39,419 bases of DNA from an uncultured Oscillospiraceae bacterium (GCA_934597585.1 CAKTSA010000012.1:1-39419); one strand, 5' to 3'. Positions 8,033 to 16,321 are shown, counted from the first letter of the stretch. Numbers and translations are program-made. Notes: generated by a model not told the origin, from the letters alone.

Positions 8033-8063
8033 ACCGGGGCCGTGAAAGCGGCCCCGGTCTTTT
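8033..8063 (+). terminator. Intrinsic terminator after the GNAT gene
   Basis: ACCGGGGCCG pairs with CGGCCCCGGT around a short loop, followed by CTTTTC. Confidence 0.85.
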
Positions 8064-8100
8064 CTTGCAAAAAATGTCAGTTTCTGCCATATCCTTAACG

Positions 8101-8128
8101 TTCCATTAACGGCATCCGGGCGTATAAT
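8101..8128 (+). promoter_or_regulatory. Probable promoter of the ATPase/VWA operon
   Basis: A perfect TATAAT (8123-8128) is preceded by a poor -35 (TTCCAT, 8101-8106, 16-nt spacer). A weak -35 hints at an activator or low basal use; this is inference. Confidence 0.5.
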
Positions 8129-8174
8129 ATGCCATCAAAAAAGAATATGCCAAATGCAGAAGGGCGGTATGATC

Positions 8175-9095
8175 ATGGATATTTGGAAAGAGCTTCAGGA
8201 CGAGGGTATCGACAAGGCGCTGCTGGACGAGATACGGCAGTTCCGCGCGGCGCATCCCGCCACGCCGGAGGCGGCGGCACGGATCCCGGTACCGCGCTTT
8301 TTGTACTACGGCAAGGAGATCTGGGAGAGTGCGGCGGCGGCGCTGCTGTGCGGCGAGCATCTGCTGCTGGCAGGCCCCAAGGCCACCGGCAAAAACGTGC
8401 TGGCGGAGAACCTTGCCGCCGTGTTCGGCCGCCCCAGCTGGGATGTGTCCATGTATGTGAACGTGGACGCCGCCTCCCTCATTGGCGCGGATACCCTGAA
8501 GGACGGCAAGGTGGTGTTCCGTGAGGGCCCCATCTGCCAGTGCGCCCGCATGGGCGGCTTCGGCGTGCTGGACGAGGTGAATATGGCGAAGAACGAAGCC
8601 CTGGCGGTGCTGCACGCCACGCTGGACTTCCGCCGCGTCATCGATGTCCCCGGCTACGAGCGCATCGAGCTGGATCCCGCCACCCGCTTCATCGGCACCA
8701 TGAACTACGGCTACGCCGGTACCCGCGAGCTGAACGAGGCCCTGGTGTCCCGCTTCGTGGTGCTGGACATGCCCGTGATCTCCGAGGAAAATCTGCAGAA
8801 GCTGCTGCGCCGCGGCTTCCCCGGTCTGAGTGACAAGTGGATCCAGCAGTTCTCCGCCCTGTTCCGCGACCTGCGGCAGAAGTGCGACAACGGCGAGATC
8901 TCCACCAAGGCCCTGGACCTCCGCGGCCTCCTGTCGTCCCTGCACCTGATCGAAAAGGGCATCACCTCTGGCGAGGCGCTGAAGCTGGGCATCATCAACA
9001 AGGCCTTCGATCCCTTCGAGCGGCAGCTGGTGGCGGACGCGGTGTGGAGCCGCATCCCCAAGGATGCCGACCAGTCGAAGCTGTTTGGCAACTGA
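8175..9095 (+). CDS. MoxR/CbbQ-like AAA ATPase
   Basis: This 306-residue protein has an AAA ATPase module of the MoxR/NorQ/CbbQ type (AAA_5). Walker A is GPKATGKN at residues 67-74, with Asn where Ser or Thr normally binds magnesium. Walker B is GFGVLDEVNMA, and sensor 1 is FIGTMNYGY, with an arginine in the ALVSRFV segment. The start is ambiguous: ATGs at 8169 and 8175 both lie near GAAGGG; 8175 gives the better spacing of 10 nt. It ends one base before the ATG of a VWA-domain partner. In this family the ATPase and VWA protein act as a chaperone pair that activates or inserts metal into a client enzyme, but no client gene is adjacent here. Confidence 0.9.
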   Translation: MDIWKELQDEGIDKALLDEIRQFRAAHPATPEAAARIPVPRFLYYGKEIWESAAAALLCGEHLLLAGPKATGKNVLAENLAAVFGRPSWDVSMYVNVDAASLIGADTLKDGKVVFREGPICQCARMGGFGVLDEVNMAKNEALAVLHATLDFRRVIDVPGYERIELDPATRFIGTMNYGYAGTRELNEALVSRFVVLDMPVISEENLQKLLRRGFPGLSDKWIQQFSALFRDLRQKCDNGEISTKALDLRGLLSSLHLIEKGITSGEALKLGIINKAFDPFERQLVADAVWSRIPKDADQSKLFGN

Positions 9096-9096
9096 T

Positions 9097-10806
9097 ATGG
9101 ACAGAGAAGATATCCAGAGCCGCCGCGCGGCCAACCAGGTATGGAACGGCGCGGAGAACTACGACGTCCGCCCGGAGTTCCAGGCCTATGCCCCAGACGG
9201 CGCGGCCCAGCTCTATATGAACACCATCATCGGCCTTGTGTACCGCTGCTATCAATTTGATCAGTTCAAGCCGCTGTTCCACACCTTCCAGCACCAGCCC
9301 AAGGGCGAGTTGTACAGCGACCTGTTCTGGCTGGGCCTGGAGGGCGTGGCCTATCAGAAGTCGCTGCGGGGCCGCCCTGTGCTGGAGGAACTGCGGCGGG
9401 AGTACGCCCGCCAGCTGCTGGCCCAGTCCCACGCCGCCGATCCGCGGAGCATGGAGGGCCTGCGGACGGCCTGGTTCCGCCGGGCGCTGCATGCACCTCA
9501 GGAGGATGCCTGGCAGAAGGAAGTGCTGGACGCCCTGACCTTTGATCCCACGTGGGACGAGCAGCAGATCATGGAGCATATGGAAGCGCTGCTGTTCCGC
9601 TATTTCCAGCGGGTCCGCCGCAGCGTCACTGACCGGCAGTGGAGCATGTGGGCGGGGCGCTCCATCGGCGGCCGTGGCAGAAAGACCAGCCGCTTCGTGC
9701 GGCCCAATGCCCTGCGCCGCCTGGAGCAGTCCGGCGGCGGCCCCGACGAGGAGGAGACCGGGAAAAAGCGCCCTCACCCCCTGTCCTTCTTACAGGGCAG
9801 AACGCCGGAGCCCATCCTGCGGCGCTATGTGGAGGACTGCTTTGGCGTCTCCATGCTGACGCCGCCGGAGCTGGCCCAGGTGGAGCGTGAGCTGTGCACC
9901 GGCGTGCATAAAAACTGCCGTCTCCACTTCACCAAGGGCGTCCCCGTCCAGCATGAGCTGAGCCGGGAAACCGCCTGGGATGTGGGCACCTTCCGCCAAC
10001 AGCGTGAGAAAAACCGCGCCTACTACCAGTCCCACCTGGTGGAAAACAAGCTCATCATCGCCCAGTTGACTCAGAAGCTGCAGAACACCATTCTGCTGCA
10101 AAGCGACGTGTCCGCCAACCTGGCCCGTGCGGGACAACTGTACGCCCCTGTGGTGTGGCGCAGCGCTGTGCTGGACGAGGAAAAGGTGTTCGTCCAGCGG
10201 CAGCAGAGCGAGCTGGGCGACCTGACGGTGGACATCCTGCTGGATGGCTCCGCCTCCCAGAACCAGCAGCAGGAGAAGCTGTCCACCCAGGCGTACCTCA
10301 TTGCGGAAAGCCTGGAGCGCTGCCGCATCCCTGTGCGGGTGACGGCATTCTGCTCCGTCAGCGGCTGCACGGTGCTGCGGATCCTGCGGGACTATGACCA
10401 GACCGGGAAGAACGACGCCATCTTCGATTATGTGGCCGCCGGGTGGAACCGGGACGGCCTGGCCCTGCGGGCCATGGGCTGGCTGATGCGGCGGGGAAGA
10501 GCCGACCACCGGCTGCTGATCATCCTGTCCGATGCCAGCCCCAACGATGACCAGCGTATCCCCATCGGTGCGCTGCCCCTGGGCGGCTATGTCTACAGCG
10601 GCAAGCGCGGCGTAGAGGACACCGCCGCCGAGGCGGGCATCCTGCGCCATCAGGGCATCACACCGGTGTGCGTCTTTACCGGCAGTGACCTGGAGCTGGA
10701 GAGCGGCCGCAAGATCTACGGCAAGGCCCTGACCCGCATTCCCACCATCGGCTGGTTTGCCGATGCCGTCAGCAAGCTGATCCAGGGGCAAATACGACAG
10801 TTATAG
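9097..10806 (+). CDS. VWA domain protein, partner of the MoxR-like ATPase
   Basis: This 569-residue protein has a C-terminal von Willebrand A domain. The metal-ion-dependent adhesion site reads D-G-S-A-S at residues 383-387, inside VDILLDGSAS, with a later LIILSDASPNDD strand. The N-terminal two thirds are helical and rich in Arg and Gln. The ATG begins one base after the upstream stop, so the pair is tightly coupled. The arrangement is that of CbbQ/CbbO, NorQ/NorD and RavA/ViaA systems. The protein is expected to be cytoplasmic: no signal peptide is visible. The target is unknown. Confidence 0.88.
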   Translation: MDREDIQSRRAANQVWNGAENYDVRPEFQAYAPDGAAQLYMNTIIGLVYRCYQFDQFKPLFHTFQHQPKGELYSDLFWLGLEGVAYQKSLRGRPVLEELRREYARQLLAQSHAADPRSMEGLRTAWFRRALHAPQEDAWQKEVLDALTFDPTWDEQQIMEHMEALLFRYFQRVRRSVTDRQWSMWAGRSIGGRGRKTSRFVRPNALRRLEQSGGGPDEEETGKKRPHPLSFLQGRTPEPILRRYVEDCFGVSMLTPPELAQVERELCTGVHKNCRLHFTKGVPVQHELSRETAWDVGTFRQQREKNRAYYQSHLVENKLIIAQLTQKLQNTILLQSDVSANLARAGQLYAPVVWRSAVLDEEKVFVQRQQSELGDLTVDILLDGSASQNQQQEKLSTQAYLIAESLERCRIPVRVTAFCSVSGCTVLRILRDYDQTGKNDAIFDYVAAGWNRDGLALRAMGWLMRRGRADHRLLIILSDASPNDDQRIPIGALPLGGYVYSGKRGVEDTAAEAGILRHQGITPVCVFTGSDLELESGRKIYGKALTRIPTIGWFADAVSKLIQGQIRQL

Positions 10807-10810
10807 GAAA

Positions 10811-10855
10811 CAAACGTGGAAAACGCTTGCGTTTTCCACGTTTGCCTATTATAAT
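10811..10855 (+). promoter_or_regulatory. Long inverted repeat overlapping the amidohydrolase promoter
   Basis: CAAACGTGGAAAACGC (10811-10826) and its exact complement (10829-10844) form a 16-bp inverted repeat with almost no loop. No T-run follows, so it is a weak intrinsic terminator. A promoter overlaps it: TTGCGT (10827-10832), 17 nt, TATAAT (10850-10855). It could be a transcript end for the upstream pair, an operator for the downstream gene, or both. Confidence 0.6.
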
Positions 10856-10887
10856 CTAGACTCAAATATCAGATGGGAGGAGACGTT

Positions 10888-12183
10888 ATGTACCAGAATA
10901 AAAAACGCTACGCCCTGACCAACTGCGTGCTGCTGGACGGCACGGAGCATATGACGCCCCAGACGGGGAAGACCGTCTACATCAGCGGCGATACCATTGT
11001 GGATATCGGCGGCGACGGCCAGATTGCCGCAGGCTATGAGCCGGTAGACCTGGGCGGCAAATACCTGCTGCCGGGCCTCATCAACCTGCATGTGCATCTC
11101 CCGGCCTCCGGCAAGCCCCGGAAAAAGCCATCCGACCCGAAGAAGCTGGTGCAGCTGATCACCTCCAACGGCGTCATGCGCAGTATTGGCCTGAAACTGT
11201 GCGAGAGCTATGCCAGAACGGAGCTCCTCAGCGGCGTCACCACCATCCGCACCGTGGGCGGCGTGGCGGATTTCGATACCATCATCCGGGATCAGGCGGC
11301 GGAGGGGAAGCTCCTGTCGCCCCGTGTGGTGGCCTCCAATATGGCGGTGTCCGTCCCCGGCGGCCACATGGCCGGCTCCCTGGCCTATGAGGCAAGAACA
11401 CCGGAGGAGGCCGCCGCTTATGTGACCACCATCGCGGCGGAGAAGCCCGACCTCATCAAGCTGATGATCACCGGCGGCGTCATGGACGCCGAGGTGGTGG
11501 GCGAGCCAGGCGTGCTGCGGATGCAGCCGGAACTGGTAAAGGCCGCCTGTGACCGGGCCCACGCCCTGGGCATGAAGGTGGCCGCCCATGTGGAGAGCCC
11601 TGAGGGCGTCCGTGTGGCGCTGGAAAACGGCGTGGACTCCATCGAGCACGGCGCAAAGCCCGACGGGGAGATCATGCGGCTCTTCCGGGAGCGGGGCGCC
11701 TTCCAGGTGTCCACCATCTCGCCCGCCGTGCCCTACGCCCTCTTCGACCGCAGCATCTCCCACGCCACCTATGAGCAGCAGGAGAACGGCAAGGTGGTGT
11801 TCGACGGCATCGTGGCCCTGGCGAAGGCATGTCTGGAAAACGGCATCCCCGTAGGCCTGGGCACCGACACCGGCTGCCCCTTCATCACCCACTACGACAT
11901 GTGGCGGGAGCTGTGCTACTTCGTGAAATTCTGCGGTGTGACCCCTGCCTTTGCTCTCTACAGCGCCACGCTGCTGAACGCCCGCCTGGCGGGTATCGAC
12001 CACCTGACCGGCTCCGTCGAGAAGGGCAAGGCCGCCGACCTGATCGTCTGTGCCAGGAATCCTCTGGAAGATCTGACAGCCCTGCGGAAGCTGGACATGG
12101 TCATCAAGTCCGGCTGGCGCATCGACTGCCCGGCGGTGAAGAAGCTGCCCCAGGTGGAGCGGGAGCTGGACAAATTCCTGTGA
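10888..12183 (+). CDS. Amidohydrolase family protein (imidazolonepropionase/prolidase-like)
   Basis: This 431-residue protein is a metal-dependent amidohydrolase. Metal ligands are visible: H68-V-H70 after LLPGLINL, a lysine in LIKLMITGG, a histidine in KVAAHVES, another in SIEHGAKPD, and the aspartate of GLGTDTGCP. This order matches the COG1228 group (imidazolonepropionase-like and Xaa-Pro dipeptidase-like enzymes). The start ATG at 10888 follows GGGAGGAG; an in-frame start at 10873 lies before that site. No histidine-utilisation genes are near, so a general peptidase or cyclic-amide hydrolase role is more likely than imidazolonepropionase. It has no signal peptide. Confidence 0.88.
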   Translation: MYQNKKRYALTNCVLLDGTEHMTPQTGKTVYISGDTIVDIGGDGQIAAGYEPVDLGGKYLLPGLINLHVHLPASGKPRKKPSDPKKLVQLITSNGVMRSIGLKLCESYARTELLSGVTTIRTVGGVADFDTIIRDQAAEGKLLSPRVVASNMAVSVPGGHMAGSLAYEARTPEEAAAYVTTIAAEKPDLIKLMITGGVMDAEVVGEPGVLRMQPELVKAACDRAHALGMKVAAHVESPEGVRVALENGVDSIEHGAKPDGEIMRLFRERGAFQVSTISPAVPYALFDRSISHATYEQQENGKVVFDGIVALAKACLENGIPVGLGTDTGCPFITHYDMWRELCYFVKFCGVTPAFALYSATLLNARLAGIDHLTGSVEKGKAADLIVCARNPLEDLTALRKLDMVIKSGWRIDCPAVKKLPQVERELDKFL

Positions 12184-12206
12184 CATCATTTTTCTCAATT
12201 TCAGTG

Positions 12207-12235
12207 TTGAAAAATGCGGACTTTTGGGGTATACT
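12207..12235 (+). promoter_or_regulatory. sigma-A promoter of the DUF1858 gene
   Basis: TTGAAA (12207-12212), 17-nt spacer, TATACT (12230-12235), starting 24 nt after the amidohydrolase stop. Confidence 0.75.
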
Positions 12236-12264
12236 ATCCTCAAATACACTTGGAGGTCAAAATC

Positions 12265-12474
12265 ATGATCGAAATTACCAAAGATACCATCATCGGCGAC
12301 ATTCTGGACATCGCACCCCAGACCGCGCCCATCTTCTTCTCCATCGGCATGCACTGCCTGGGTTGCCCCTCTTCCCGCGGCGAGACCGTGGAGGAGGCCT
12401 GCGCCGTCCACGGCGTCGATGTTGACAAGCTGCTGGCTGTGGTCAACGAGACTGCCAACAAGGCCGCTGAGTAA
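12265..12474 (+). CDS. DUF1858 small redox-disulfide domain protein
   Basis: This 69-residue protein is a stand-alone DUF1858 domain: MIEITKDTIIGDILDIAPQ, then FFSIGMHCLGCPSS and a VDKLLAVVN helix. The CxxC pair (HCLGC) is the conserved feature; the domain is often found with hybrid-cluster proteins and other redox enzymes. The ATG follows GGAGG, and the gene has its own promoter and a palindromic terminator, so it is probably transcribed alone. A redox or metal-binding role is likely but untested. Confidence 0.9.
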   Translation: MIEITKDTIIGDILDIAPQTAPIFFSIGMHCLGCPSSRGETVEEACAVHGVDVDKLLAVVNETANKAAE

Positions 12475-12488
12475 CTGACATGAACCGA

Positions 12489-12520
12489 TAAAACGCATAC
12501 GGCATGCCGTATGCGTTTTA
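12489..12520 (+). terminator. 32-nt perfect palindrome, terminator for DUF1858 gene
   Basis: The 16 bases from 12489 (TAAAACGCATACGGCA) are exactly complementary to the next 16, a perfect palindrome. Flanking A and T runs make it a possible bidirectional terminator. It ends 10 nt before the first plausible start codon of trmK. Confidence 0.7.
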
Positions 12521-12530
12521 TCCTGCCTGT

Positions 12531-13226
12531 ATGAAAATGAGAGAGCTACAACTACAGCCCCGCCTGCAGCTGCTGGCAGATATGGTGCCGGCGGGCAGCC
12601 GCCTGGCCGACGTGGGGACGGACCATGGCTATCTGCCGGTATACCTGCTGCAGAGGGAACGCATCTCCTGCGCCATCGCCTCTGACATTGTGCCGGGCCC
12701 GCTGCAGCACGCCCGGCAGACGGCGGCGGAGTATGAGGTGGACGGCATCGACTTCCGCCTCTGCCCCGGCCTGGATACCATCGCACCCCACGAGGCGGAT
12801 ACCATCGTCATCGCCGGTATGGGGGGCGAGACCATCCAGGCGATCCTGACCGCCGCGCCCTGGACGGCGGACGGCAGCCATCTCCTGCTGCTCCAGCCCA
12901 TGACAAAGGTGGAATACCTCCGAAAATGGCTGGTTGACAACGAATATACCTTTACAGAAGAATGGCTGGCCCGGGACAAGGATCACCTCTATCCCGTCTT
13001 TGCCGTCCATGGTGGACACCAGCCGCCCCTGACAGCGGCACAGCAATACGGCGGTGTACTACTGGACGGCGATCCCTTGTACGCCGACTATCTGGACGAA
13101 CGGATCGCCAAGCTGCAGAAAGCTATCTCAGGTTTGCAGAAATCCACTGCTGCAGACAGCACTGTAAAGGTAAAAGAGTTGACGGAGCTCTGCCGTATTT
13201 TGAGAGAAAAGAGGGATGCACTGTGA
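12531..13226 (+). CDS. trmK: tRNA (adenine(22)-N(1))-methyltransferase TrmK
   Basis: This 231-residue SAM-dependent enzyme methylates N1 of A22 in tRNA. The SAM-binding motif ADVGTDHGYLPVYL and the catalytic-region motif IVIAGMGGETI are both characteristic of TrmK. The C-terminal helical part (DERIAKLQKAISGL) is the family's coiled region. ATGs at 12531 and 12537 are both possible; neither has a good ribosome site, and a strong palindrome ends just upstream. Its stop overlaps the GTG start of the Nif3-family gene, the same neighbour pair (YqfN-YqfO) found in many Firmicutes. The promoter is not evident. Confidence 0.92.
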   Translation: MKMRELQLQPRLQLLADMVPAGSRLADVGTDHGYLPVYLLQRERISCAIASDIVPGPLQHARQTAAEYEVDGIDFRLCPGLDTIAPHEADTIVIAGMGGETIQAILTAAPWTADGSHLLLLQPMTKVEYLRKWLVDNEYTFTEEWLARDKDHLYPVFAVHGGHQPPLTAAQQYGGVLLDGDPLYADYLDERIAKLQKAISGLQKSTAADSTVKVKELTELCRILREKRDAL

Positions 13227-14011
13227 CCCGTGTCTGCGATATCGAGAGCTTCCTGTACGACTGGGCGCCCCGTGACCTGGCCATGACCTGGGACAACGTG
13301 GGCCTGCTGGTGGGCGACGGCGCAGCCGAAGTACACAAGGTGCTGGTGGCGCTGGACGTAACAGAAGCGGTGGCGGCGGAGGCCGTGGCGATAGGGGCCG
13401 ACTTGATCGTGGCCCACCATCCCCTGATGAACTGCGCCTGGCACAAGGTGCAGCATGTGACCACCGGTGATGCCCAGGGCCGCACCATCACCACGCTGCT
13501 GAAAAACAGCGTATCCGCCATCTGTATGCACACCAATCTGGACGCGGCCCAGGGCGGCGTCAACGACGTTCTGGCGGAAAAACTGGGCCTTCATGACACA
13601 AATCCCCTGACGGACGAAAAAATTGGCCGTTTTGGAACGCTAAATTGTGAAAAACCCCTTGTGGAGTTCCTACAAGATGTGATAAAATGTTTAAGTTGTA
13701 ACGGCCTGCGATATGTGGACGGCGGCAAAGCGGTGCACCGCGTGGCGGTGGGCGGCGGTGCCTGCGGCGACTATATCGGCCAGGCCATCGCGCTGGGCTG
13801 CGACACCTTTGTGACCTCGGATCTCAGCTATCACGAGTTCCTGGATACCAAGGGGCTGAACCTGATCGACGCGGGGCACTTCCCCACAGAGAATGTGGTC
13901 TGTCCCGTGGTCGCAGCGCGTCTGCAGGCGGCCTTTCCGCACCTGACGGTGGCCCTGTCCGCCGCCCATGACCGAGAGATCATACAATATTGCATAAAGA
14001 AGGAGAAGTAA
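13223..14011 (+). CDS. Nif3-like dinuclear metal centre protein (short form)
   Basis: This 262-residue protein belongs to the Nif3/YqfO family. Motifs include AMTWDNVGLLVGD near the N-terminus, the metal-binding LIVAHHPL, MHTNLDAA, and the C-terminal DAGHFPTENVV. The start is the GTG at 13223, overlapping the trmK stop (GTGA), with GAGGG upstream; no ATG lies nearby in frame. The length matches the short form; many Firmicutes homologues are near 370 residues because of a PII-like insertion, absent here. The molecular role is unsettled: a metal-binding hydrolase, reported as a GTP cyclohydrolase I type 2 homologue in databases. It is coupled to trmK. Confidence 0.92.
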   Translation: MTRVCDIESFLYDWAPRDLAMTWDNVGLLVGDGAAEVHKVLVALDVTEAVAAEAVAIGADLIVAHHPLMNCAWHKVQHVTTGDAQGRTITTLLKNSVSAICMHTNLDAAQGGVNDVLAEKLGLHDTNPLTDEKIGRFGTLNCEKPLVEFLQDVIKCLSCNGLRYVDGGKAVHRVAVGGGACGDYIGQAIALGCDTFVTSDLSYHEFLDTKGLNLIDAGHFPTENVVCPVVAARLQAAFPHLTVALSAAHDREIIQYCIKKEK

Positions 14012-14014
14012 ACT

Positions 14015-14749
14015 ATGTCCGGACATTCCAAATGGCACAATATTCAAAAGACCAAGGGCGCGGCTGACGCCAAGCGCAGCGCCGCGTTTACCAAGATCGC
14101 CAAGGAGATCATCGTGGCCGTCAAGCAGGGCGGCAGCGGCGACCCCAACAATAACTCCCGTCTGGCCACTGTGGTGGCCAAGGCCAAGGCGGCCAACATG
14201 CCCAACGACAACATCAAGCGCACCATCGACAAGGCGCTGGGCGCGGGAAACACCGACAACTACGAGTCCGTCACCTACGAGGGCTACGGCCCCTGCGGCG
14301 TGGCCGTTATCGTGGAGGCACTGACCGACAACCGCCAGCGTACCGCTCCCGAAATCCGCCACTATTTTGATAAGTTCGGCAAGGGCATGGGCGCTCAGGG
14401 CTGCGTCAGCTGGTCCTTCGACCGCAAGGGTGTCATCGTCATCAACAACGAGGACGAGGAGCTGGACGAGGAAGCCGTCATGATGGACGCGCTGGAGGCC
14501 GGCGCCGAGGACGTGGAGGCCGATGGCCCCGTCTTCGAGGTCACCACCGATCCCGACAGCTTCAACGACGTGGTCAAGGTCCTGGAGGAGAAGGGCTATT
14601 CCTTCGAGAGCGCCGAGATCGAAATGGTTCCCCAGAACTACATCACCATGACCAGCGAGGACGACGTCCGCAGCATGACCAAGCTCCTGGACATGCTGGA
14701 TGATAACGAAGACGTCCAAAATGTCTGGCACAACTGGCAGCAGGACTGA
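14015..14749 (+). CDS. YebC/PmpR-family protein
   Basis: This 244-residue protein starts MSGHSKWHNIQKTKGAADAK, the unmistakable YebC/PmpR start, followed by FTKIAKEIIVAVKQGG and a ligand-free three-domain layout with an acidic middle (NNEDEELDEEAVMMDALEAG). Family members bind DNA as regulators, and some paralogues act in translation by helping ribosomes through proline stretches; which role applies here cannot be told. An AAGGAG site lies upstream. It begins 3 nt after the Nif3-family stop, so it closes the trmK operon, and a strong terminator follows. Confidence 0.96.
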   Translation: MSGHSKWHNIQKTKGAADAKRSAAFTKIAKEIIVAVKQGGSGDPNNNSRLATVVAKAKAANMPNDNIKRTIDKALGAGNTDNYESVTYEGYGPCGVAVIVEALTDNRQRTAPEIRHYFDKFGKGMGAQGCVSWSFDRKGVIVINNEDEELDEEAVMMDALEAGAEDVEADGPVFEVTTDPDSFNDVVKVLEEKGYSFESAEIEMVPQNYITMTSEDDVRSMTKLLDMLDDNEDVQNVWHNWQQD

Positions 14750-14763
14750 TCAAAATTGTATAG

Positions 14764-14802
14764 AAAAGGTACCCGAAACCGCAGGTTTCGGGTACCTTTT
14801 TT
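14764..14802. terminator. Bidirectional intrinsic terminator
   Basis: AAAAGGTACCCGAAACC pairs with its complement over 17 bp around GCA, with T-runs on both strands. It ends yebC and the opposing GNAT gene that stops at 14804. Confidence 0.92.
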
Positions 14803-14803
14803 A

Positions 14804-15376
14804 TCAGTATTGGCCCAACTCCGGAAACGGTACAAACGCCGCGGGCGGCACGGCGTGGTCGCCGATGGTCTTTTCCATCCACGTCATATTGTACCACGTG
14901 CTGAACTTATAGCCGCAGTGGGGGAAGCGGCCCAACATGGTATAGCCCAGATGGGTGTGGAATGCCACGCTGTTGTCGGTCAGATAGGCGTCGTCATGAT
15001 CGGGATAGGCGATGCAGGCATAGAGACTCTGCACATGCTGTGCGCGGGAGACATCCACCAGCGCCTGATACAGCCGCTTGCCCAGGCCCTTGCCCCGGAT
15101 GTCCTGCTGCAGATAGATGCTGGTCTCCACGGCCCAGCTGTAGGCGGCCCGCTCGCCGAAGGGGCCAGTGTAGGCGTAGCCCAGGATCTCGCCGTTTTCC
15201 TCCGCCACAAGATAGGGATAGCGCCGCAGCGTATGGGTGATGCGGCCCCGGAACTCCTCCAGCGAGGGCACCTCGTACTCAAAGGTGATGGCCGTCTGCT
15301 CCACATAAGGGGCGTAGATGGCCAGCAGCGCCGCCGCGTCATCCACAGTAGCGGTACGAATGGTGATAGTATCCAT
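14804..15376 (-). CDS. GNAT acetyltransferase, phosphinothricin acetyltransferase-like
   Basis: This 190-residue GNAT resembles the phosphinothricin/methionine-derivative acetyltransferases: ITIRTATVDDAAALLAIYAPYVEQTAITFEY at the start, WAVETSIYLQQDIRGKGLGKRLYQAL (acetyl-CoA loop) near residues 82-107, and the C-terminal NSVAFHTHLGYTMLGRFPHCGYKF. Its ribosome region lies inside the 3' end of the tfoX-like gene, so it is the last gene of a three-gene minus-strand operon. The natural substrate may be an amino-acid analogue; that is family-level inference. Confidence 0.9.
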   Translation of the reverse strand: MDTITIRTATVDDAAALLAIYAPYVEQTAITFEYEVPSLEEFRGRITHTLRRYPYLVAEENGEILGYAYTGPFGERAAYSWAVETSIYLQQDIRGKGLGKRLYQALVDVSRAQHVQSLYACIAYPDHDDAYLTDNSVAFHTHLGYTMLGRFPHCGYKFSTWYNMTWMEKTIGDHAVPPAAFVPFPELGQY

Positions 15377-15379
15377 GAT

Positions 15380-15697
15380 TTATGCCTTCTTTCGTTTCTT
15401 GGGAACGGGTGTGATGGGTTCCAGAACGGCGATGACCTGTGCGGTCAAGTCCGTGTCGTCGATATCCAGGATGTAGTGTTCCTTTGCCCCCTCATAGGGG
15501 CAGCCGCCACCGGCGCCCGCCAAAAGCTCTGCCAGCTCCGGCGCCTTCTTGACGAATACCGTGTTGTCGCATACCGTCAGCAGGGGCTTGTCGTTGACGT
15601 AGACCATATACTCGCCGAACATTTTTCGGTATCGCATATCGCCGCACTCCGGCAGACGCTCGCAGACGTATGCGATATAATCCTGTGTGGTAGCCAT
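15380..15697 (-). CDS. TfoX N-terminal domain protein
   Basis: This 105-residue protein matches the stand-alone TfoX_N domain: DYIAYVCERLPECGDMRYRKMFGEYMVYVNDKP and CDNTVFVKKAPELAELL, with a basic tail (PKKRKKA). The ATG follows AAGGAG. The N-terminal TfoX fold occurs in competence regulator TfoX but also in many small Firmicutes proteins with no known competence role. It sits between two acetyltransferase genes with 3- and 11-nt gaps. Confidence 0.9.
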   Translation of the reverse strand: MATTQDYIAYVCERLPECGDMRYRKMFGEYMVYVNDKPLLTVCDNTVFVKKAPELAELLAGAGGGCPYEGAKEHYILDIDDTDLTAQVIAVLEPITPVPKKRKKA

Positions 15698-15708
15698 AAG
15701 TTTGCTCC

Positions 15709-16191
15709 TTATAGGTCGTATTGCATGAAGATGGTGGTCTCCACCGGGCTTTCGTTGTAGCAGCCGATCTCGTAAAAGCCGATCTTCCGGTAAAGCCGGA
15801 TGGCGGCGTGGAGGAAGGGCAGCGTGTCCAGCAGCACATGCCGATAGCCGATCTCGCGGGCGTCGTCAAGGATGCGCTGGATCAGCGCCTCACCCATGTG
15901 ATGCCCCCGGAAGTCCGGCCGGACGTACAGCCGCTTCAGCTCACCCCGGTCCTCGTCCAGCCTCCGCAGCCCGATGCAGCCCGCCAGCCGGCCGTCCCAA
16001 TAGGCCAGATACAGTCGTCCCTCCGGTATGCCGTATTTGCTCTCCGGGTGCTCCAGCTCCTTCTGATAGTTCTGCAGAATCAGGTACTGCCGCACCACGG
16101 CGTCCATTTCCATCAGCATTTCGGTGTACTCCGTGAACAGCGCCACGATTTCCTCCTGGTGCCCATAGGCGGGGATCAGCTCCAGCCCCAT
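15709..16191 (-). CDS. GNAT-family N-acetyltransferase
   Basis: This 160-residue GNAT shows ELKRLYVRPDFRGHHMGEALIQRILDDA (acetyl-CoA loop) and IRLYRKIGFYEI (motif B). The chosen start is the ATG at 16189-16191, preceded by GAGGAGG; an in-frame ATG 30 nt upstream has no such site. It is the first gene of the GNAT-TfoX_N-GNAT operon and diverges from asnB. Substrate unknown. Confidence 0.9.
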   Translation of the reverse strand: MGLELIPAYGHQEEIVALFTEYTEMLMEMDAVVRQYLILQNYQKELEHPESKYGIPEGRLYLAYWDGRLAGCIGLRRLDEDRGELKRLYVRPDFRGHHMGEALIQRILDDAREIGYRHVLLDTLPFLHAAIRLYRKIGFYEIGCYNESPVETTIFMQYDL

Positions 16192-16219
16192 ACAGCGCCT
16201 CCTCTGTGTTGATACTGCC

Positions 16220-16248
16220 ATTGTACTCTAGCGTCTCCCACGGCGCAA
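16220..16248 (-). promoter_or_regulatory. sigma-A promoter of the GNAT-TfoX_N-GNAT operon
   Basis: On the minus strand TTGCGC (16243-16248), 17 nt, TACAAT (16220-16225). Confidence 0.6.
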
Positions 16249-16321
16249 GCCTTTTTTCGTCTTTGACACACTGACAGAGAAAGCCCGGTCAGAAAGCCGC
16301 AAAACTTGTGTAAAACATAGA

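Noticed and set aside
10849..12786. 645-codon minus-strand frame opposite the amidohydrolase
   Set aside because: It crosses two genes, a promoter and a palindromic terminator; composition is that of antisense frames.
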